Source: Fasciola hepatica
Lineage: Eukaryota > Platyhelminthes > Trematoda > Plagiorchiida > Fasciolidae
Length of the DNA: 64,000 nt
Reading direction: 5' to 3'
NCBI GenBank assembly: GCA_948099385.1
Contig: CANUEZ040000206.1
Span: forward strand, 2,418,001-2,482,000
Positions 51,101 to 64,000 of the stretch are shown here, piece by piece. Numbering within the stretch: position 1 is the stretch's first letter; each line of letters starts with the position of its first letter. The translations under genes and the position numbers were made by a program. The notes under the pieces are model-generated. The model was not told the DNA's origin, made no database searches, and worked only from the letters and a program-made list of their open reading frames with translations.

Positions 51101-53220
51101 TACACAATACATGATATAGCACAATCCCCAAATTGGCTTCGGCTTTCGCTTTCGCTTTGAACGGTAACAACCAAATTCTCGCACACCGATCCAATCCTAT
51201 GTTCCATCACTTCAATATTTATGGGCCCAAGTAAAACCAAGGCATTCCCTTATGAACAATCCACACAGATTGCTCATACAATGCAATACAGCAGTAGCAG
51301 AGTAGATTTGTATAATATGATTCTCCATGCAGCTTGAACACTGAACTGACCATTGGAAATTATGGAAGCACTGTACAGCTGTTTGATCCGCTAAGAGAAT
51401 CATGAGCACTGCACATGGACAGAGCCCATACGGGGACACGAACAAGGGTTGGGGTGAACGAATGTCAGTGGAACACCCGAAACACAAGGCTATCCGATAT
51501 GGGTCTCAACGCTTTGTTCAACATATACACTACATGATATAGCACAATCCCCAAATTGGCTTCGGCTTCCGCTTTCGCTTTGACTGGTAACAACCAATTT
51601 CTCGCACACCGATCCAATCCTATGTTCCATCACTTCTCTATTTATGGGCCCAAGTAAAACCAAGGCATTCCCTTATGAACAATCCACACAGATTGCTCAT
51701 ACAATGCAATAGAGCAGTAGCAGAGTGGATTTGTATAATATGATTCTCCATGCAGCTTGAACACTGAACTGACCATTGAAAATTATGGAAGCACTGTACA
51801 GCTGTTTGATCCGCTAAGGGAATCATGAGCATTGCACATGGACAGAGCCCACTCGGAGACACGAACAAGGGTTGGGGTGAACGAATGTCAGTGGAACACC
51901 CGAAACACAAGGCTATCCGATATGGGTCTCAACGCTTTGTTCAACATATACACTACATGATATAGCACAATCCCCAAATTGGCTTCGGCTTTCGCTTTCG
52001 CTTTGAACGGTAACAACCAAATTCTCGCACACCAATCCAATCCTATGTTCCCTCACTTCTCTATTTATGGGCCTAAGTAAAACCAAGGCATTCCCTTATG
52101 AACAATCCACACAGATTGCTCATACAATGCAATACAGCAGTATCAGAGTAGATTTGTATAATATGATTCTCCATGCAGCTTGAACACTGAACTGACCATT
52201 GGAAATTATGGAAGCACTGTACAGCTGTTTGATCCGCTAAGAGAATCATGAGCACTGCACATGGACAGAGCCCATACGGGGACACGAACAAGGGTTGGGG
52301 TGAACGAATGTCAGTGGAACACCCGAAACACAAGGCTATCCGATATGGGTCTGAACGCTTTGTTCAACATATACACTACATGATATAGCACAATCCCCAA
52401 ATTGGCTTCGGCTTCCGCTTTCGCTTTGACTGGTAACAACCAATTTCTCGCACACCGATCCAATCCTATGTTCCATCACTTCTCTATTTATGGGCCTAAG
52501 TAAAACCAAGGCATTCCCTTATGAACAATCCACACAGATTGCTCATACAATGCAATAGAGCAGTAGCAGAGTAGATTTGTATAATATGATTCTCCATGCA
52601 GCTTGAACACTGAACTGACCATTGAAAATTATGGAAGCACTGTACAGCTGTTTGATCCGCTAAGGGAATCATGAGCATTGCACATGGACAGAGCCCACTC
52701 GGAGACACGAACAAGGGTTGGGGTGAACGAATGTCAGTGGAACACCCGAAACACAAGGCTATCCGATATGGGTCTCAACGCTTTGTTCAACATATACACT
52801 ACATGATATAGCACAATCCCCAAATTGGCTTCGGCTTTCGCTTTCGCTTTGAACGGTAACAACCAAATTCTCGCACACCGATCCAATCCTATGTTCCATC
52901 ACTTCTCTATTTATGGGCCTAAGTAAAACCAAGGCATTCCCTTATGAACAATCCACACAGATTGCTCATACAATGCAATACAGCAGTAGCAGAGTAGATT
53001 TGTATAATATGATTCTCCATGCAGCTTGAACACTGAACTGACCATTGGAAATTATGGAAGCACTGTACAGCTGTTTGATCCGCTAAGAGAATCATGAGCA
53101 CTGCACATGGACAGAGCCCATACGGGGACACGAACAAGGGTTGGGGTGAACGAATGTCAGTGGAACACCCGAAACACAAGGCTATCCGATATGGGTCTGA
53201 ACGCTTTGTTCAACATATAC
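45180..53220 (-). repeat. Tandem duplication of a nine-monomer B block, second copy with one extra monomer
   Basis: Copy 1 is about 45,180-48,986 and copy 2 about 48,987-53,220. From 45,180 to 46,079 the offset is 3,807 bp (9 x 423); from about 46,080 to 48,990 it is 4,230 bp (10 x 423), so one monomer (about 49,887-50,309) is extra in copy 2. Shared variants: ATGTTCAATCAC and GGCTCCGGC (3,807 offset), CAACAGATACACTACATGTAA (46,015/49,822), AACGCCTTG (46,433/50,663), GAGTGGATTTG (47,495/51,725). Differences include C at 48,029 against A at 52,259 and TTCTCTATT against TTCAATATT near 46,982/51,212. Confidence 0.88.
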
Positions 53221-53752
53221 ACTACATGATATAGCACAATCCCCAAATTGGCTTCGGCTTCCGCTTTCGCTTTGACTGGTAACAACCAATTTCTCGCACA
53301 CCGATCCAATCCTATGTTCCATCACTTCTCTATTTATGGGCCTAAGTAAAACCAAGGCATTCCCTTATGAACAATCCACACAGATTGCTCATACTATGCA
53401 ATAGAGCAGTAGCAGAGTAGATTTGTATAATATGATTCTCCATGCAGCTTGAACACTGAACTGACCATTGAAAATTATGGAAGCACTGTACAGCTGTTTG
53501 ATCCGCTAAGGGAATCATGAGCATTGCACATGGACAGAGCCCACTCGGAGACACGAACAAGGGTTGGGGTGAACGAATGTCAGTCGAACACCCAAATCAC
53601 AAGGCTATCCGATATGGGTCTGAACGTTTTGTTCAACATATACACTACATGATATAGCACAATCCCCAAATTGGCTTCGGCTTTCGCTTTCGCTTTCAAC
53701 GGTAACAACCAAATTCTCGCACACCGATCCAATCCTATGTTCCATCACTTCT

Positions 53753-56700
53753 CTATTTATGGGCCCAAGTAAAACCAAGGCATTCCCTTATGAACAATCC
53801 ACACAGATTGCTCATACAATGCAATAGAGCAGTAGCAGAGTGGATTTGTATAATATGATTCTCCATGCAGCTTGAACACTGAACTGACCATTGAAAATTA
53901 TGGAAGCACTGTACAGCTGTTTGATCCGCTAAGGGAATCATGAGCATTGCACATGGACAGAGCCCACTCGGAGACACGAACAAGGGTTGGGGTGAACGAA
54001 TGTCAGTGGAACACCCGAAACACAAGGCTATCCGATATGGGTCTGAACGCTTTGTTCAACATATACACTACATGATATAGCACAATCCCCAAATTGGCTT
54101 CGGCTTTCGCTTTCGCTTTGAACGGTAACAACCAAATTCTCGCACACCGATCCAATCCTATGTTCCCTCACTTCTCTATTTATGGGCCTAAGTAAAACCA
54201 AGGCATTCCCTTATGAACAATCCACACAGATTGCTCATACAATGCAATAGAGCAGTAGCAGAGTAGATTTGTATAATATGATTCTCCATGCAGCTTGAAC
54301 ACTGAACTGACCATTGAAAATTATGGAAGCACCGTACAGCCGTTTGATCCGCTAAGGGAATCATGAACATTACACATGGACAGAACCCACACGGAGACAC
54401 GAACAAGGGTTGGGGTGAACGAATGTCAGTCGAACACCCAAACCACAAGGCTATCCGATATGGGTCTCAACGCTTTGTTCAACATATACAATACATGATA
54501 TACCACAATCCCCAAATTGGCTTCGGCTTTCGCTTTCGCTTTGAACGGTAACAACCAAATTCTCGCACACCGATCCAATCCTATGTTCCATCACTTCTCT
54601 ATTTATGGGCCTAAGTAAAACCAAGGCATTCCCTTATGAACAATCCACACAGATTGCTCATACAATGCAATACAGCAGTAGCAGAGTAGATTTGTATAAT
54701 ATGATTCTCCATGCAGCTTGAACACTGAACTGACCATTGAAAATTATGGAAGCACTGTACAGCTGTTTGATCCGCTAAGGGAATCATGAGCATTGCACAT
54801 GGACAGAGCCCACTTGGAGACACGAACAAGGGTTGGGGTGAACGAATGTCAGTCGAACACCCAAACCACAAGGCTATCCGATATGGGTCTCAAAGCTTTG
54901 TTCAACATATACACTACATGATATAGCACAATCCCCAAATTGGCTTCGGCTTTCGCTTTCGCTTTGAACGGTAACAACCAAATTCTCGCACACCGATCCA
55001 ATCCTATGTTCCCTCACTTCTCTATTTATGGGCCTAAGTAAAACCAAGGCATTCCCTTATGAACAATCCACACAGATTGCTCATACAATGCAATACAGCA
55101 GTATCAGAGTAGATTTGTATAATATGATTCTCCATGCAGCTTGAACACTGAACTGACCATTGAAAATTATGGAAGCACTGTACAGCTGTTTGATCCGCTA
55201 AGGGAATCATGAGCATTGCACATGGACAGAGCCCACTCGGAGACACGAACAAGGGTTGGGGTGAACGAATGTCAGTCGAACACCCAAATCACAAGGCTAT
55301 CCGATATGGGTCTGAACGTTTTGTTCAACATATACACTACATGATATAGCACAATCCCCAAATTGGCTTCGGCTTTCGCTTTCGCTTTGAACGGTAACAA
55401 CCAAATTCTCGCACACCGATCCAATCCTATGTTCCATCACTTCTCTATTTATGGGCCTAAGTAAAACCAAGGCATTCCCTTATGAACAATCCACACAGAT
55501 TGCTCATACAATGCAATAGAGCAGTAGCAGAGTAGATTTGTATAATATGATTCTCCATGCAGCTTGAACACTGAACTGACCATTGGAAATTATGGAAGCA
55601 CTGTACAGCTGTTTGATCCGCTAAGGGAATCATGAGCATTGCACATGGACAGAGCCCACTCGGAGACACGAACAAGGGTTGGGGTGAACGAATGTCAGTG
55701 GAACACCCGAAACACAAGGCTATCCGATATGGGTCTGAACGCTTTGTTCAACATATACACTACATGATATAGCACAATCCCCAAATTGGCTTCGGCTTTC
55801 GCTTTCGCTTAGAACGGTAACAACCAAATTCTCGCACACCGATCCAATCCTATGTTCCATCACTTCTCTATTTATGGGCCTAAGTAAAACCAAGGCATTC
55901 CCTTATGAACAATCCACACAGATTGCTCATACAATGCAATACAGCAGTAGCAGAGTAGATTTGTATAATATGATTCTCCATGCAGCTTGAACACTGAACT
56001 GACCATTGGAAATTATGGAAGCACTGTACAGCTGTTTGATCCGCTAAGAGAATCATGAGCACTGCACATGGACAGAGCCCATACGGGGACACGAACAAGG
56101 GTTGGGGCTAACGAATGTCAGTGGAACACCCGAAACACAAGGCTATCCGATATGGGTCTGAACGCTTTGTTCAACATATACACTACATGATATAGCACAA
56201 TCCCCAAATTGGCTTCGGCTTTCGCTTTCGCTTTCAACGGTAACAACCAATTTCTCGCACACCGATCCAATCCTATGTTCCCTCACTTCTCTATTTATGG
56301 GCCTAAGTAAAACCAAGGCATTCCCTTATGAACAATCCACACAGATTGCTCATACAATGCAATAGAGCAGTAGCAGAGTAGATTTGTATAATATGATTCT
56401 CCATGCAGCTTGAACACTGAACTGACCATTGAAAATTATGGAAGCACTGTACAGCTGTTTGATCCGCTAAGGGAATCATGAGCATTGCACATGGACAGAG
56501 CCCACTCGGAGACACGAACAAGGGTTGGGGTGAACGAATGTCAGTCGAACACCCAAATCACAAGGCTATCCGATATGGGTCTGAACGTTTTGTTCAACAT
56601 ATACAATACATGATATAGCACAATCCCCAAATTTGCTTCGGCTTTCGCTTTCGCTTTCAACGGTAACAACCAAATTCTCGCACACCGATCCAATCCTATG

Positions 56701-58405
56701 TTCCATCACTTCTCTATTTATGGGCCCAAGTAAAACCAAGGCATTCCCTTATGAACAATCCACACAGATTGCTCATACAATGCAATAGAGCAGTAGCAGA
56801 GTGGATTTGTATAATATGATTCTCCATGCAGCTTGAACACTGAACTGACCATTGGAAATTATGGAAGCACTGTACAGCTGTTTGATCCGCTAAGGGAATC
56901 ATGAGCATTGCACATGGACAGAGCCCACTCGGAGACACGAACAAGGGTTGGGGTGAACGAATGTCAGTGGAACACCCGAAACACAAGGCTATCCGATATG
57001 GGTCTCAACGCTTTGTTCAACATATACACTACATGATATAGCACAATCCCCAAATTGGCTTCGGCTTTCGCTTTCGCTTTGAACGGTAACAACCAAATTC
57101 TCGCACACCGATCCAATCCTATGTTCCCTCACTTCTCTATTTATGGGCCTAAGTAAAACCAAGGCATTCCCTTATGAACAATCCACACAGATTGCTCATA
57201 CAATGCAATACAGCAGTAGCAGAGTAGATTTGTATAATATGATTCTCCATGCAGCTTGAACACTGAACTGACCATTGAAAATTATGGAAGCACTGTACAG
57301 CCGTTTGATCCGCTAAGGGAATCATGAACATTGCACATGGACAGAACCCACACGGAGACACGAACAAGGGTTGGGGTGAACGAATGTCAGTCGAACACCC
57401 AAACCACAAGGCTATCCCATATGGGTCTCAACGCTTTGTTCAACATATACAATACATGATATAGCACAATCCCCAAATTGGCTTCGGCTTTCGCTTTCGC
57501 TTTCAACGGTAACAACCAAATTCTCGCACACCGATCCAATCCTATGTTCCATCACTTCTCTATTTATGGGCCTAAGTAAAACCAAGGCATTCCCTTATGA
57601 ACAATCCACACAGATTGCTCAAACAATGCAATAGAGCAGTAGCAGAGTGGATTTGTATAATATGATTCTCCATGCAGCTTGAACACTGAACTGACCATTG
57701 GAAATTATGGAAGCACTGTACAGCTGTTTGATCCGCTAAGGGAATCTTGAGCATTGCACATGGACAGAGCCCACTCGGAGACACGAACAAGGGTTGGGGT
57801 GAACGAATGTCAGTGGAACACCCGAAACACAAGGCTATCCGATATGGGTCTCAACGCTTTGTTCAACATATACACTACATGATATAGCACAATCCCCAAA
57901 TTGGCTTCGGCTTTCGCTTTCGCTTTGAACGGTAACAACCAAATTCTCGCACACCGATCCAATCCTATGTTCCCTCACTTCTCTATTTATGGGCCTAAGT
58001 AAAACCAAGGCATTCCCTTATGAACAATCCACACAGATTGCTCATACAATGCAATACAGCAGTAGCAGAGTAGATTTGTATAATATGATTCTCCATGCAG
58101 CTTGAACACTGAACTGACCATTGAAAATTATGGAAGCACTGTACAGCCGTTTGATCCGCTAAGGGAATCATGAACATTGCACATGGACAGAACCCACACG
58201 GAGACACGAACAAGGGTTGGGGTGAACGAATGTCAGTCGAACACCCAAACCACAAGGCTATCCCATATGGGTCTCAACGCTTTGTTCAACATATACAATA
58301 CATGATATACCACAATCCCCAAATTGGCTTCGGCTTTCGCTTTCGCTTTGAACGGTAACAACCAAATTCTCGCACACCGATCCAATCCTATGTTCCATCA
58401 CTTCT
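53753..58405 (-). repeat. B segment with nested repeats (846 and 2,961 bp)
   Basis: Units with the GAGTGGATTTG marker recur near 53,840, 56,801 and 57,647. The first two are 2,961 bp (7 x 423) apart and the last two 846 bp (2 x 423) apart. The pair 56,714-57,559 closely matches 57,560-58,405, including CAGCCGTTTGATCC with CATGAACATTGC in the second monomer of each. Confidence 0.8.
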
Positions 58406-59532
58406 CTATTTATGGGCCTAAGTAAAACCAAGGCATTCCCTTATGAACAATCCACACAGATTGCTCATACAATGCAATAGAGCAGTAGCAGAGTAGATTT
58501 GTATAATATGATTCTCCATGCAGCTTGAACACTGAACTGACCATTGAAAATTATGGAAGCACTGTACAGCTGTTTGATCCGCTAAGGGAATCATGAGCAT
58601 TGCACATGGACAGAGCCCACTTGGAGACACGAACAAGGGTTGGGGTGAACGAATGTCAGTCGAACACCCAAACCACAAGGCTATCCGATATGGGTCTGAA
58701 CGCTTTGTTCAACATATACACTACATGATATAGCACAATCCCCAAATTGGCTTCGGCTTTCGCTTTCGCTTTGAACGGTAACAACCAAATTCTCGCACAC
58801 CGATCCAATCCTATGTTCCATCACTTCTCTATTTATGGGCCTAAGTAAAACCAAGGCATTCCCTTATGAACAATCCACACAGATTGCTCATACAATGCAA
58901 TACAGCAGTATCAGAGTAGATTTGTATAATATGATTCTCCATGCAGCTTGAACACTGAACTGACCATTGAAAATTATGGAAGCACTGTACAGCTGTTTGA
59001 TCCGCTAAGGGAATCATGAGCACTGCACATGGACAGAGCCCATACGGGGACACGAACAAGGGTTGGGGTGAACGAATGTCAGTCGAACACCCGAAACACA
59101 AGGCTATCCGATATGGGTCTGAACGCTTTGTTCAACATATACACTACATGATATAGCACAATCCTCAAATTGGCTTCGGCTTCCGATTTCGCTTTGAACG
59201 GTAACAACCAAATTCTCGCACACCGATCCAATCCTATGTTCCATCACTTCTCTATTTATGGGCCTAAGTAAAACCAAGGCATTCCCTTATGAACAATCCA
59301 CACAGATTGCTCATACAATGCAATAGAGCAGTAGCAGAGTAGATTTGTATAATATGATTCTCCATGCAGCTTGAACACTGAACTGACCATTGGAAATTAT
59401 GGAAGCACTGTACAGCCGTTTGATCCGCTAAGGGAATCATGAACATTGCACATGGACAGAACCCACACGGAGACACGAACAAGGGTTGGGGTGAACGAAT
59501 GTCAGTCGAACACCCAAACCACAAGGCTATCC

Positions 59533-62500
59533 GATATGGGTCTCAACGCTTTGTTCAACATATACAATACATGATATACCACAATCCCCAAATTGGCTTC
59601 GGCTTTCGCTTTCGCTTTGAACGGTAACAACCAAATTCTCGCACACCGATCCAATCCTATGTTCCATCACTTCTCTATTTATGGGCCTAAGTAAAACCAA
59701 GGCATTCCCTTATGAACAATCCACACAGATTGCTCATACAATGCAATACAGCAGTAGCAGAGTAGATTTGTATAATATGATTCTCCATGCAGCTTGAACA
59801 CTGAACTGACCATTGAAAATTATGGAAGCACTGTACAGCTGTTTGATCCGCTAAGGGAATCATGAGCATTGCACATGGACAGAGCCCACTCGGAGACACG
59901 AACAAGGGTTGGGGTGAACGAATGTCAGTCGAACACCCAAACCACAAGGCTATCCGATATGGGTCTGAACGCTTTGTTCAACATATACACTACATGATAT
60001 AGCACAATCCCCAAATTGGCTTCGGCTTTCGCTTTCGCTTTGAACGGTAACAACCAAATTCTCGCTCACCGATCCAATCCTATGTTCCATCACTTCTCTA
60101 TTTATGGGCCTAAGTAAAACCAAGGCATTCCCTTATGAACAATCCACACAGATTGCTCATACAATGCAATAGAGCAGTAGCAGAGTAGATTTGTATAATA
60201 TGATTCTCCATGCAGCTTGAACACTGAACTGACCATTGAAAATTATGGAAGCACTGTACAGCTGTTTGATCCGCTAAGGGAATCATGAGCATTGCACATG
60301 GACAGAGCCCATACGGAGACACGAACAAGGGTTGGGGTGAACGAATGTCAGTCGAACACCCAAATCACAAGGCTATCCGATATGGGTCTGAACGCTTTGT
60401 TCAACATATACACTACATGATATAGCACAATCCCCAAATTGGCTTCGGCTTTCGCTTTCGCTTTGAACGGTAACAACCAAATTCTCGCACACCGATCCAA
60501 TCCTATGTTCCATCACTTCTCTATTTATGGGCCTAAGTAAAACCAAGGCATTCCCTTATGAACAATCCACACAGATTGCTCATACAATGCAATAGAGCAG
60601 TAGCAGAGTAGATTTGTATAATATGATTCTCCATGCAGCTTGAACACTGAACTGACCATTGGAAATTATGGAAGCACTGTACAGCTGTTTGATCCGCTAA
60701 GGGAATCATGAGCACTGCACATGGACAGAGCCCATACGGGGACACGAACAAGGGTTGGGGTGAACGAATGTCAGTGGAACACCCGAAACACAAGGCTATC
60801 CGATATGGGTCTCAACGCTTTGTTCAACATATACACTACATGATATAGCACAATCCTCAAATTGGCTTCGGCTTCCGATTTCGCTTTGAACGGTAACAAC
60901 CAAATTCTCGCACACCGATCCAATCCTATGTTCCATCACTTCTCTATTTATGGGCCTAAGTAAAACCAAGGCATTCCCTTATGAACAATCCACACAGATT
61001 GCTCATACGATGCAATAGAGCAGTAGCAGATTAGATTTGTATAATATGATTCTCCATGCAGCTTGAACACTGAACTGACCATTGAAAATTATGGAAGCAC
61101 TGTACAGCTGTTTGATCCGCTAAGGGAATCATGAGCATTGCACATGGACAGAGCCCACTCGGAGACACGAACAAGGGTTGGGGTGAACGAATGTCAGTCG
61201 AACACCCAAACCACAAGGCTATCCCATATGGGTCTCAACGCTTTGTTCAACATATACAATACATGATATACCACAATCCCCAAATTGGCTTCGGCTTTCG
61301 CTTTCGCTTTGAACGGTAACAACCAAATTCTCGCACACCGATCCAATCCTATGTTCCATCACTTCTCTATTTATGGGCCTAAGTAAAACCAAGGCATTCC
61401 CTTATGAACAATCCACACAGATTGCTCATACAATGCAATACAGCAGTAGCAGAGTAGATTTGTATAATATGATTCTCCATGCAGCTTGAACACTGAACTG
61501 ACCATTGAAAATTATGGAAGCACTGTACAGCTGTTTGATCCGCTAAGGGAATCATGAGCATTGCACATGGACAGAGCCCACTCGGAGACACGAACAAGGG
61601 TTGGGGTGAACGAATGTCAGTCGAACACCCAAACCACAAGGCTATCCGATATGGGTCTGAACGCTTTGTTCAACATATACACTACATGATATAGCACAAT
61701 CCCCAAATTGGCTTCGGCTTTCGCTTTCGCTTTGAACGGTAACAACCAAATTCTCGCTCACCGATCCAATCCTATGTTCCATCACTTCTCTATTTATGGG
61801 CCTAAGTAAAACCAAGGCATTCCCTTATGAACAATCCACACAGATTGCTCATACAATGCAATAGAGCAGTAGCAGAGTAGATTTGTATAATATGATTCTC
61901 CATGCAGCTTGAACACTGAACTGACCATTGAAAATTATGGAAGCACTGTACAGCTGTTTGATCCGCTAAGGGAATCATGAGCATTGCACATGGACAGAGC
62001 CCATACGGAGACACGAACAAGGGTTGGGGTGAACGAATGTCAGTCGAACACCCAAATCACAAGGCTATCCGATATGGGTCTGAACGCTTTGTTCAACATA
62101 TACACTACATGATATAGCACAATCCCCAAATTGGCTTCGGCTTTCGCTTTCGCTTTGAACGGTAACAACCAAATTCTCGCACACCGATCCAATCCTATGT
62201 TCCATCACTTCTCTATTTATGGGCCTAAGTAAAACCAAGGCATTCCCTTATGAACAATCCACACAGATTGCTCATACAATGCAATAGAGCAGTAGCAGAG
62301 TAGATTTGTATAATATGATTCTCCATGCAGCTTGAACACTGAACTGACCATTGGAAATTATGGAAGCACTGTACAGCTGTTTGATCCGCTAAGGGAATCA
62401 TGAGCACTGCACATGGACAGAGCCCATACGGGGACACGAACAAGGGTTGGGGTGAACGAATGTCAGTGGAACACCCGAAACACAAGGCTATCCGATATGG

Positions 62501-62902
62501 GTCTCAACGCTTTGTTCAACATATACACTACATGATATAGCACAATCCTCAAATTGGCTTCGGCTTCCGATTTCGCTTTGAACGGTAACAACCAAATTCT
62601 CGCACACCGATCCAATCCTATGTTCCATCACTTCTCTATTTATGGGCCTAAGTAAAACCAAGGCATTCCCTTATGAACAATCCACACAGATTGCTCATAC
62701 GATGCAATAGAGCAGTAGCAGATTAGATTTGTATAATATGATTCTCCATGCAGCTTGAACACTGAACTGACCATTGAAAATTATGGAAGCACTGTACAGC
62801 TGTTTGATCCGCTAAGGGAATCATGAGCATTGCACATGGACAGAGCCCACTCGGAGACACGAACAAGGGTTGGGGTGAACGAATGTCAGTCGAACACCCA
62901 AA
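59533..62902 (-). repeat. Four-monomer B higher-order repeat (1,692 bp), two copies
   Basis: Copies at about 59,533-61,210 and 61,225-62,902 match at 1,692 bp (4 x 423). Markers: CTCGCTCACC at 60,061/61,753, ATCCTCAAATTGG at 60,853/62,545 (also 59,161, showing that part of a third copy lies to the left), CAGATTAGATTTG near 61,027/62,719 and CATACGGAGAC near 60,309/62,001. The copies separate where AAACCACAAGG becomes AAATCACAAGG near 61,210/62,902. I saw very few differences, so this is probably the youngest amplification in array B. Confidence 0.9.
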
Positions 62903-64000
62903 TCACAAGGCTATCCGATATGGGTCTGAACGCTTTGTTCAACATATACACTACATGATACAGCACAATCCCCAAATTGGCTTCGGCTTCCGCTTTCGCT
63001 TTCAACGGTAACAACCAATTTCTCGCACACCGATCCAATCCTATGTTCCATCACTTCTCTATTTATGGGCCTAAGTAAAACCAAGGCATTCTCTTATGAA
63101 CAATCCACACAGATTGCTCATACAATGCAATAGAGCAGTAGCAGAGTAGATTTGTATAATATGATTCTCCATGCAGCTTGAACACTGAACTGACCATTGA
63201 AAATTATGGAAGCACTGTACAGTTGTTTGATCCGCTAAGGGAATCATGAGCATTTCACATGGACAGAGCCCACTCGGAGACACGAACAAGGGTTGGGGTG
63301 AACGAATGTCAGTCGAACACCCAAATCACAAGGCTATCCGATATGGGTCTGAACGCTTTGTTCAACATATACACTACATGATATAGCACAATCCCCAAAT
63401 TGGCTTCGGCTTTCGCTTTCGCTTTCAACGGTAACAACCAAATTCTCGCACACCAATCCAATCCTATGTTCCATCACCTCTCTATTTATGGGCCTAAGTA
63501 AAACCAAGGCATTCCCTTATGAACAATCCACACAGATTGCTCATACGATGCAATAGAGCAGTAGCAGAGTAGATTTGTATAATATGATTCTCCATGCAGC
63601 TTGAACACTGAACTGACCATTGAAAACTATCGAAGCACTGTACAGCTGTTTGATCCGCTAAGGGAATCATGAGCATTGCACATGGACAGAGCCCACTCGG
63701 AGACACGAACAAGGGTTGGGGTGAACGAATGTCAGTCGAACACCCAAATCACAAGGCTATCCGATATGGGTCTGAACGCTTTGTTCAACATATACACTAC
63801 ATGATATAGCACAATCCCCAAATTGGCTCCGGCTTTCGCTTTCGCTTTGAACGGTAACAACCAAATTCTCGCACACCGATCCAATCCTATGTTCCATCAC
63901 TTCTCTATTTATGGGCCTAAGTAAAACCAAGGCATTCCCTTATGAACAATCCACACAGATTGCTCATACAATGCAATAGAGCGGTAGCAGAGTAGATTTG

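Larger units (their letters stand above)
32511..64000 (-). repeat. Satellite array B, 74 complete monomers of ~423 bp plus a partial one
   Basis: Uninterrupted array, inverted relative to A. Taking CCCCAAATT as unit start, starts run from 32,511 at steps of 423 bp to 63,816, where a 185-bp partial unit begins. Exceptions: units at 35895, 37588 and 38858 are 422 bp, and units at 36317, 38433 and 43087 are 425 bp (extra CC giving AATCCCCACACAG). These account exactly for the span. The reverse complement aligns colinearly with the A monomer through blocks 1 and 2, through the stretch from CTGTGTGG to GGGCCC, and through GATCGGTGTGCG. No gene, transposon or RNA gene is seen within. Homogeneity seems highest to the right of about 46 kb. 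Confidence 0.98.

Noticed and set aside
1..64000. CRISPR array
   Set aside because: The repeat unit is 423-431 bp, adjacent copies have no unique spacers, and no cas-like genes exist here.
1..64000. One giant perfect palindrome
   Set aside because: The two halves are inverted but belong to diverged subfamilies with different unit lengths, and the junction is out of phase. They are not arms of a recent palindrome.
1..64000. rDNA spacer, histone or other tandem gene cluster
   Set aside because: No rRNA, 5S, histone or tRNA sequence is visible in any monomer.

Overview
The window is non-genic from end to end: 64 kb of tandem satellite DNA with no recognisable gene, RNA gene, transposon or unique-sequence island. 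Long arrays of a unit above 400 bp, patchy higher-order repeats and no protein-coding genes point to a eukaryotic nuclear genome, in a heterochromatic block (centromeric, pericentromeric, subtelomeric or sex/B-chromosome). I do not recognise the satellite and cannot name the organism or the chromosome region.

Layout. (1) Positions 1-32,510: array A, about 75 head-to-tail monomers of modal length 431 bp, here called the + orientation. (2) Position 32,507-32,510: an abrupt junction with a 4-bp overlap (CAAT). (3) Positions 32,511-64,000: array B, exactly 74 complete monomers of modal length 423 bp plus a 185-bp partial monomer, all in the opposite orientation. The reverse complement of B aligns colinearly with A, so A and B are two diverged subfamilies of one satellite family facing opposite ways. 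They share two strongly conserved blocks (63 bp, about 92% identical; 93 bp, about 88% identical) and several weaker ones; the rest is much more diverged. Each subfamily has its own internal microsatellite at a different place: AATCT pentamers in A and GCTTTC hexamers in B.

Within each array, shared rare variants show recent local amplification: a trimer pattern at about 0.7-5.2 kb, dimers at 5.9-9.8 kb, a 5-monomer (2,163 bp) duplication at 11.5-15.95 kb, a 2-monomer (867 bp) duplication at 22.3-24.0 kb, a variant class at 26.6-28.6 kb, a B dimer at 33.4-35.1 kb, a 9/10-monomer duplication at 45.2-53.2 kb, and a 4-monomer (1,692 bp) repeat at 59.5-62.9 kb.

Most monomers carry a short open frame (74 codons in A, 61-90 in B). 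Its persistence is explained by array homogenisation. Where A and B can be aligned, substitutions show no third-position excess, and neither the beginning nor the end of the frame is shared, so I treat these frames as non-coding. I found no strong candidate for a new molecular system; the most notable structures are the inverted subfamily junction and the conserved blocks.
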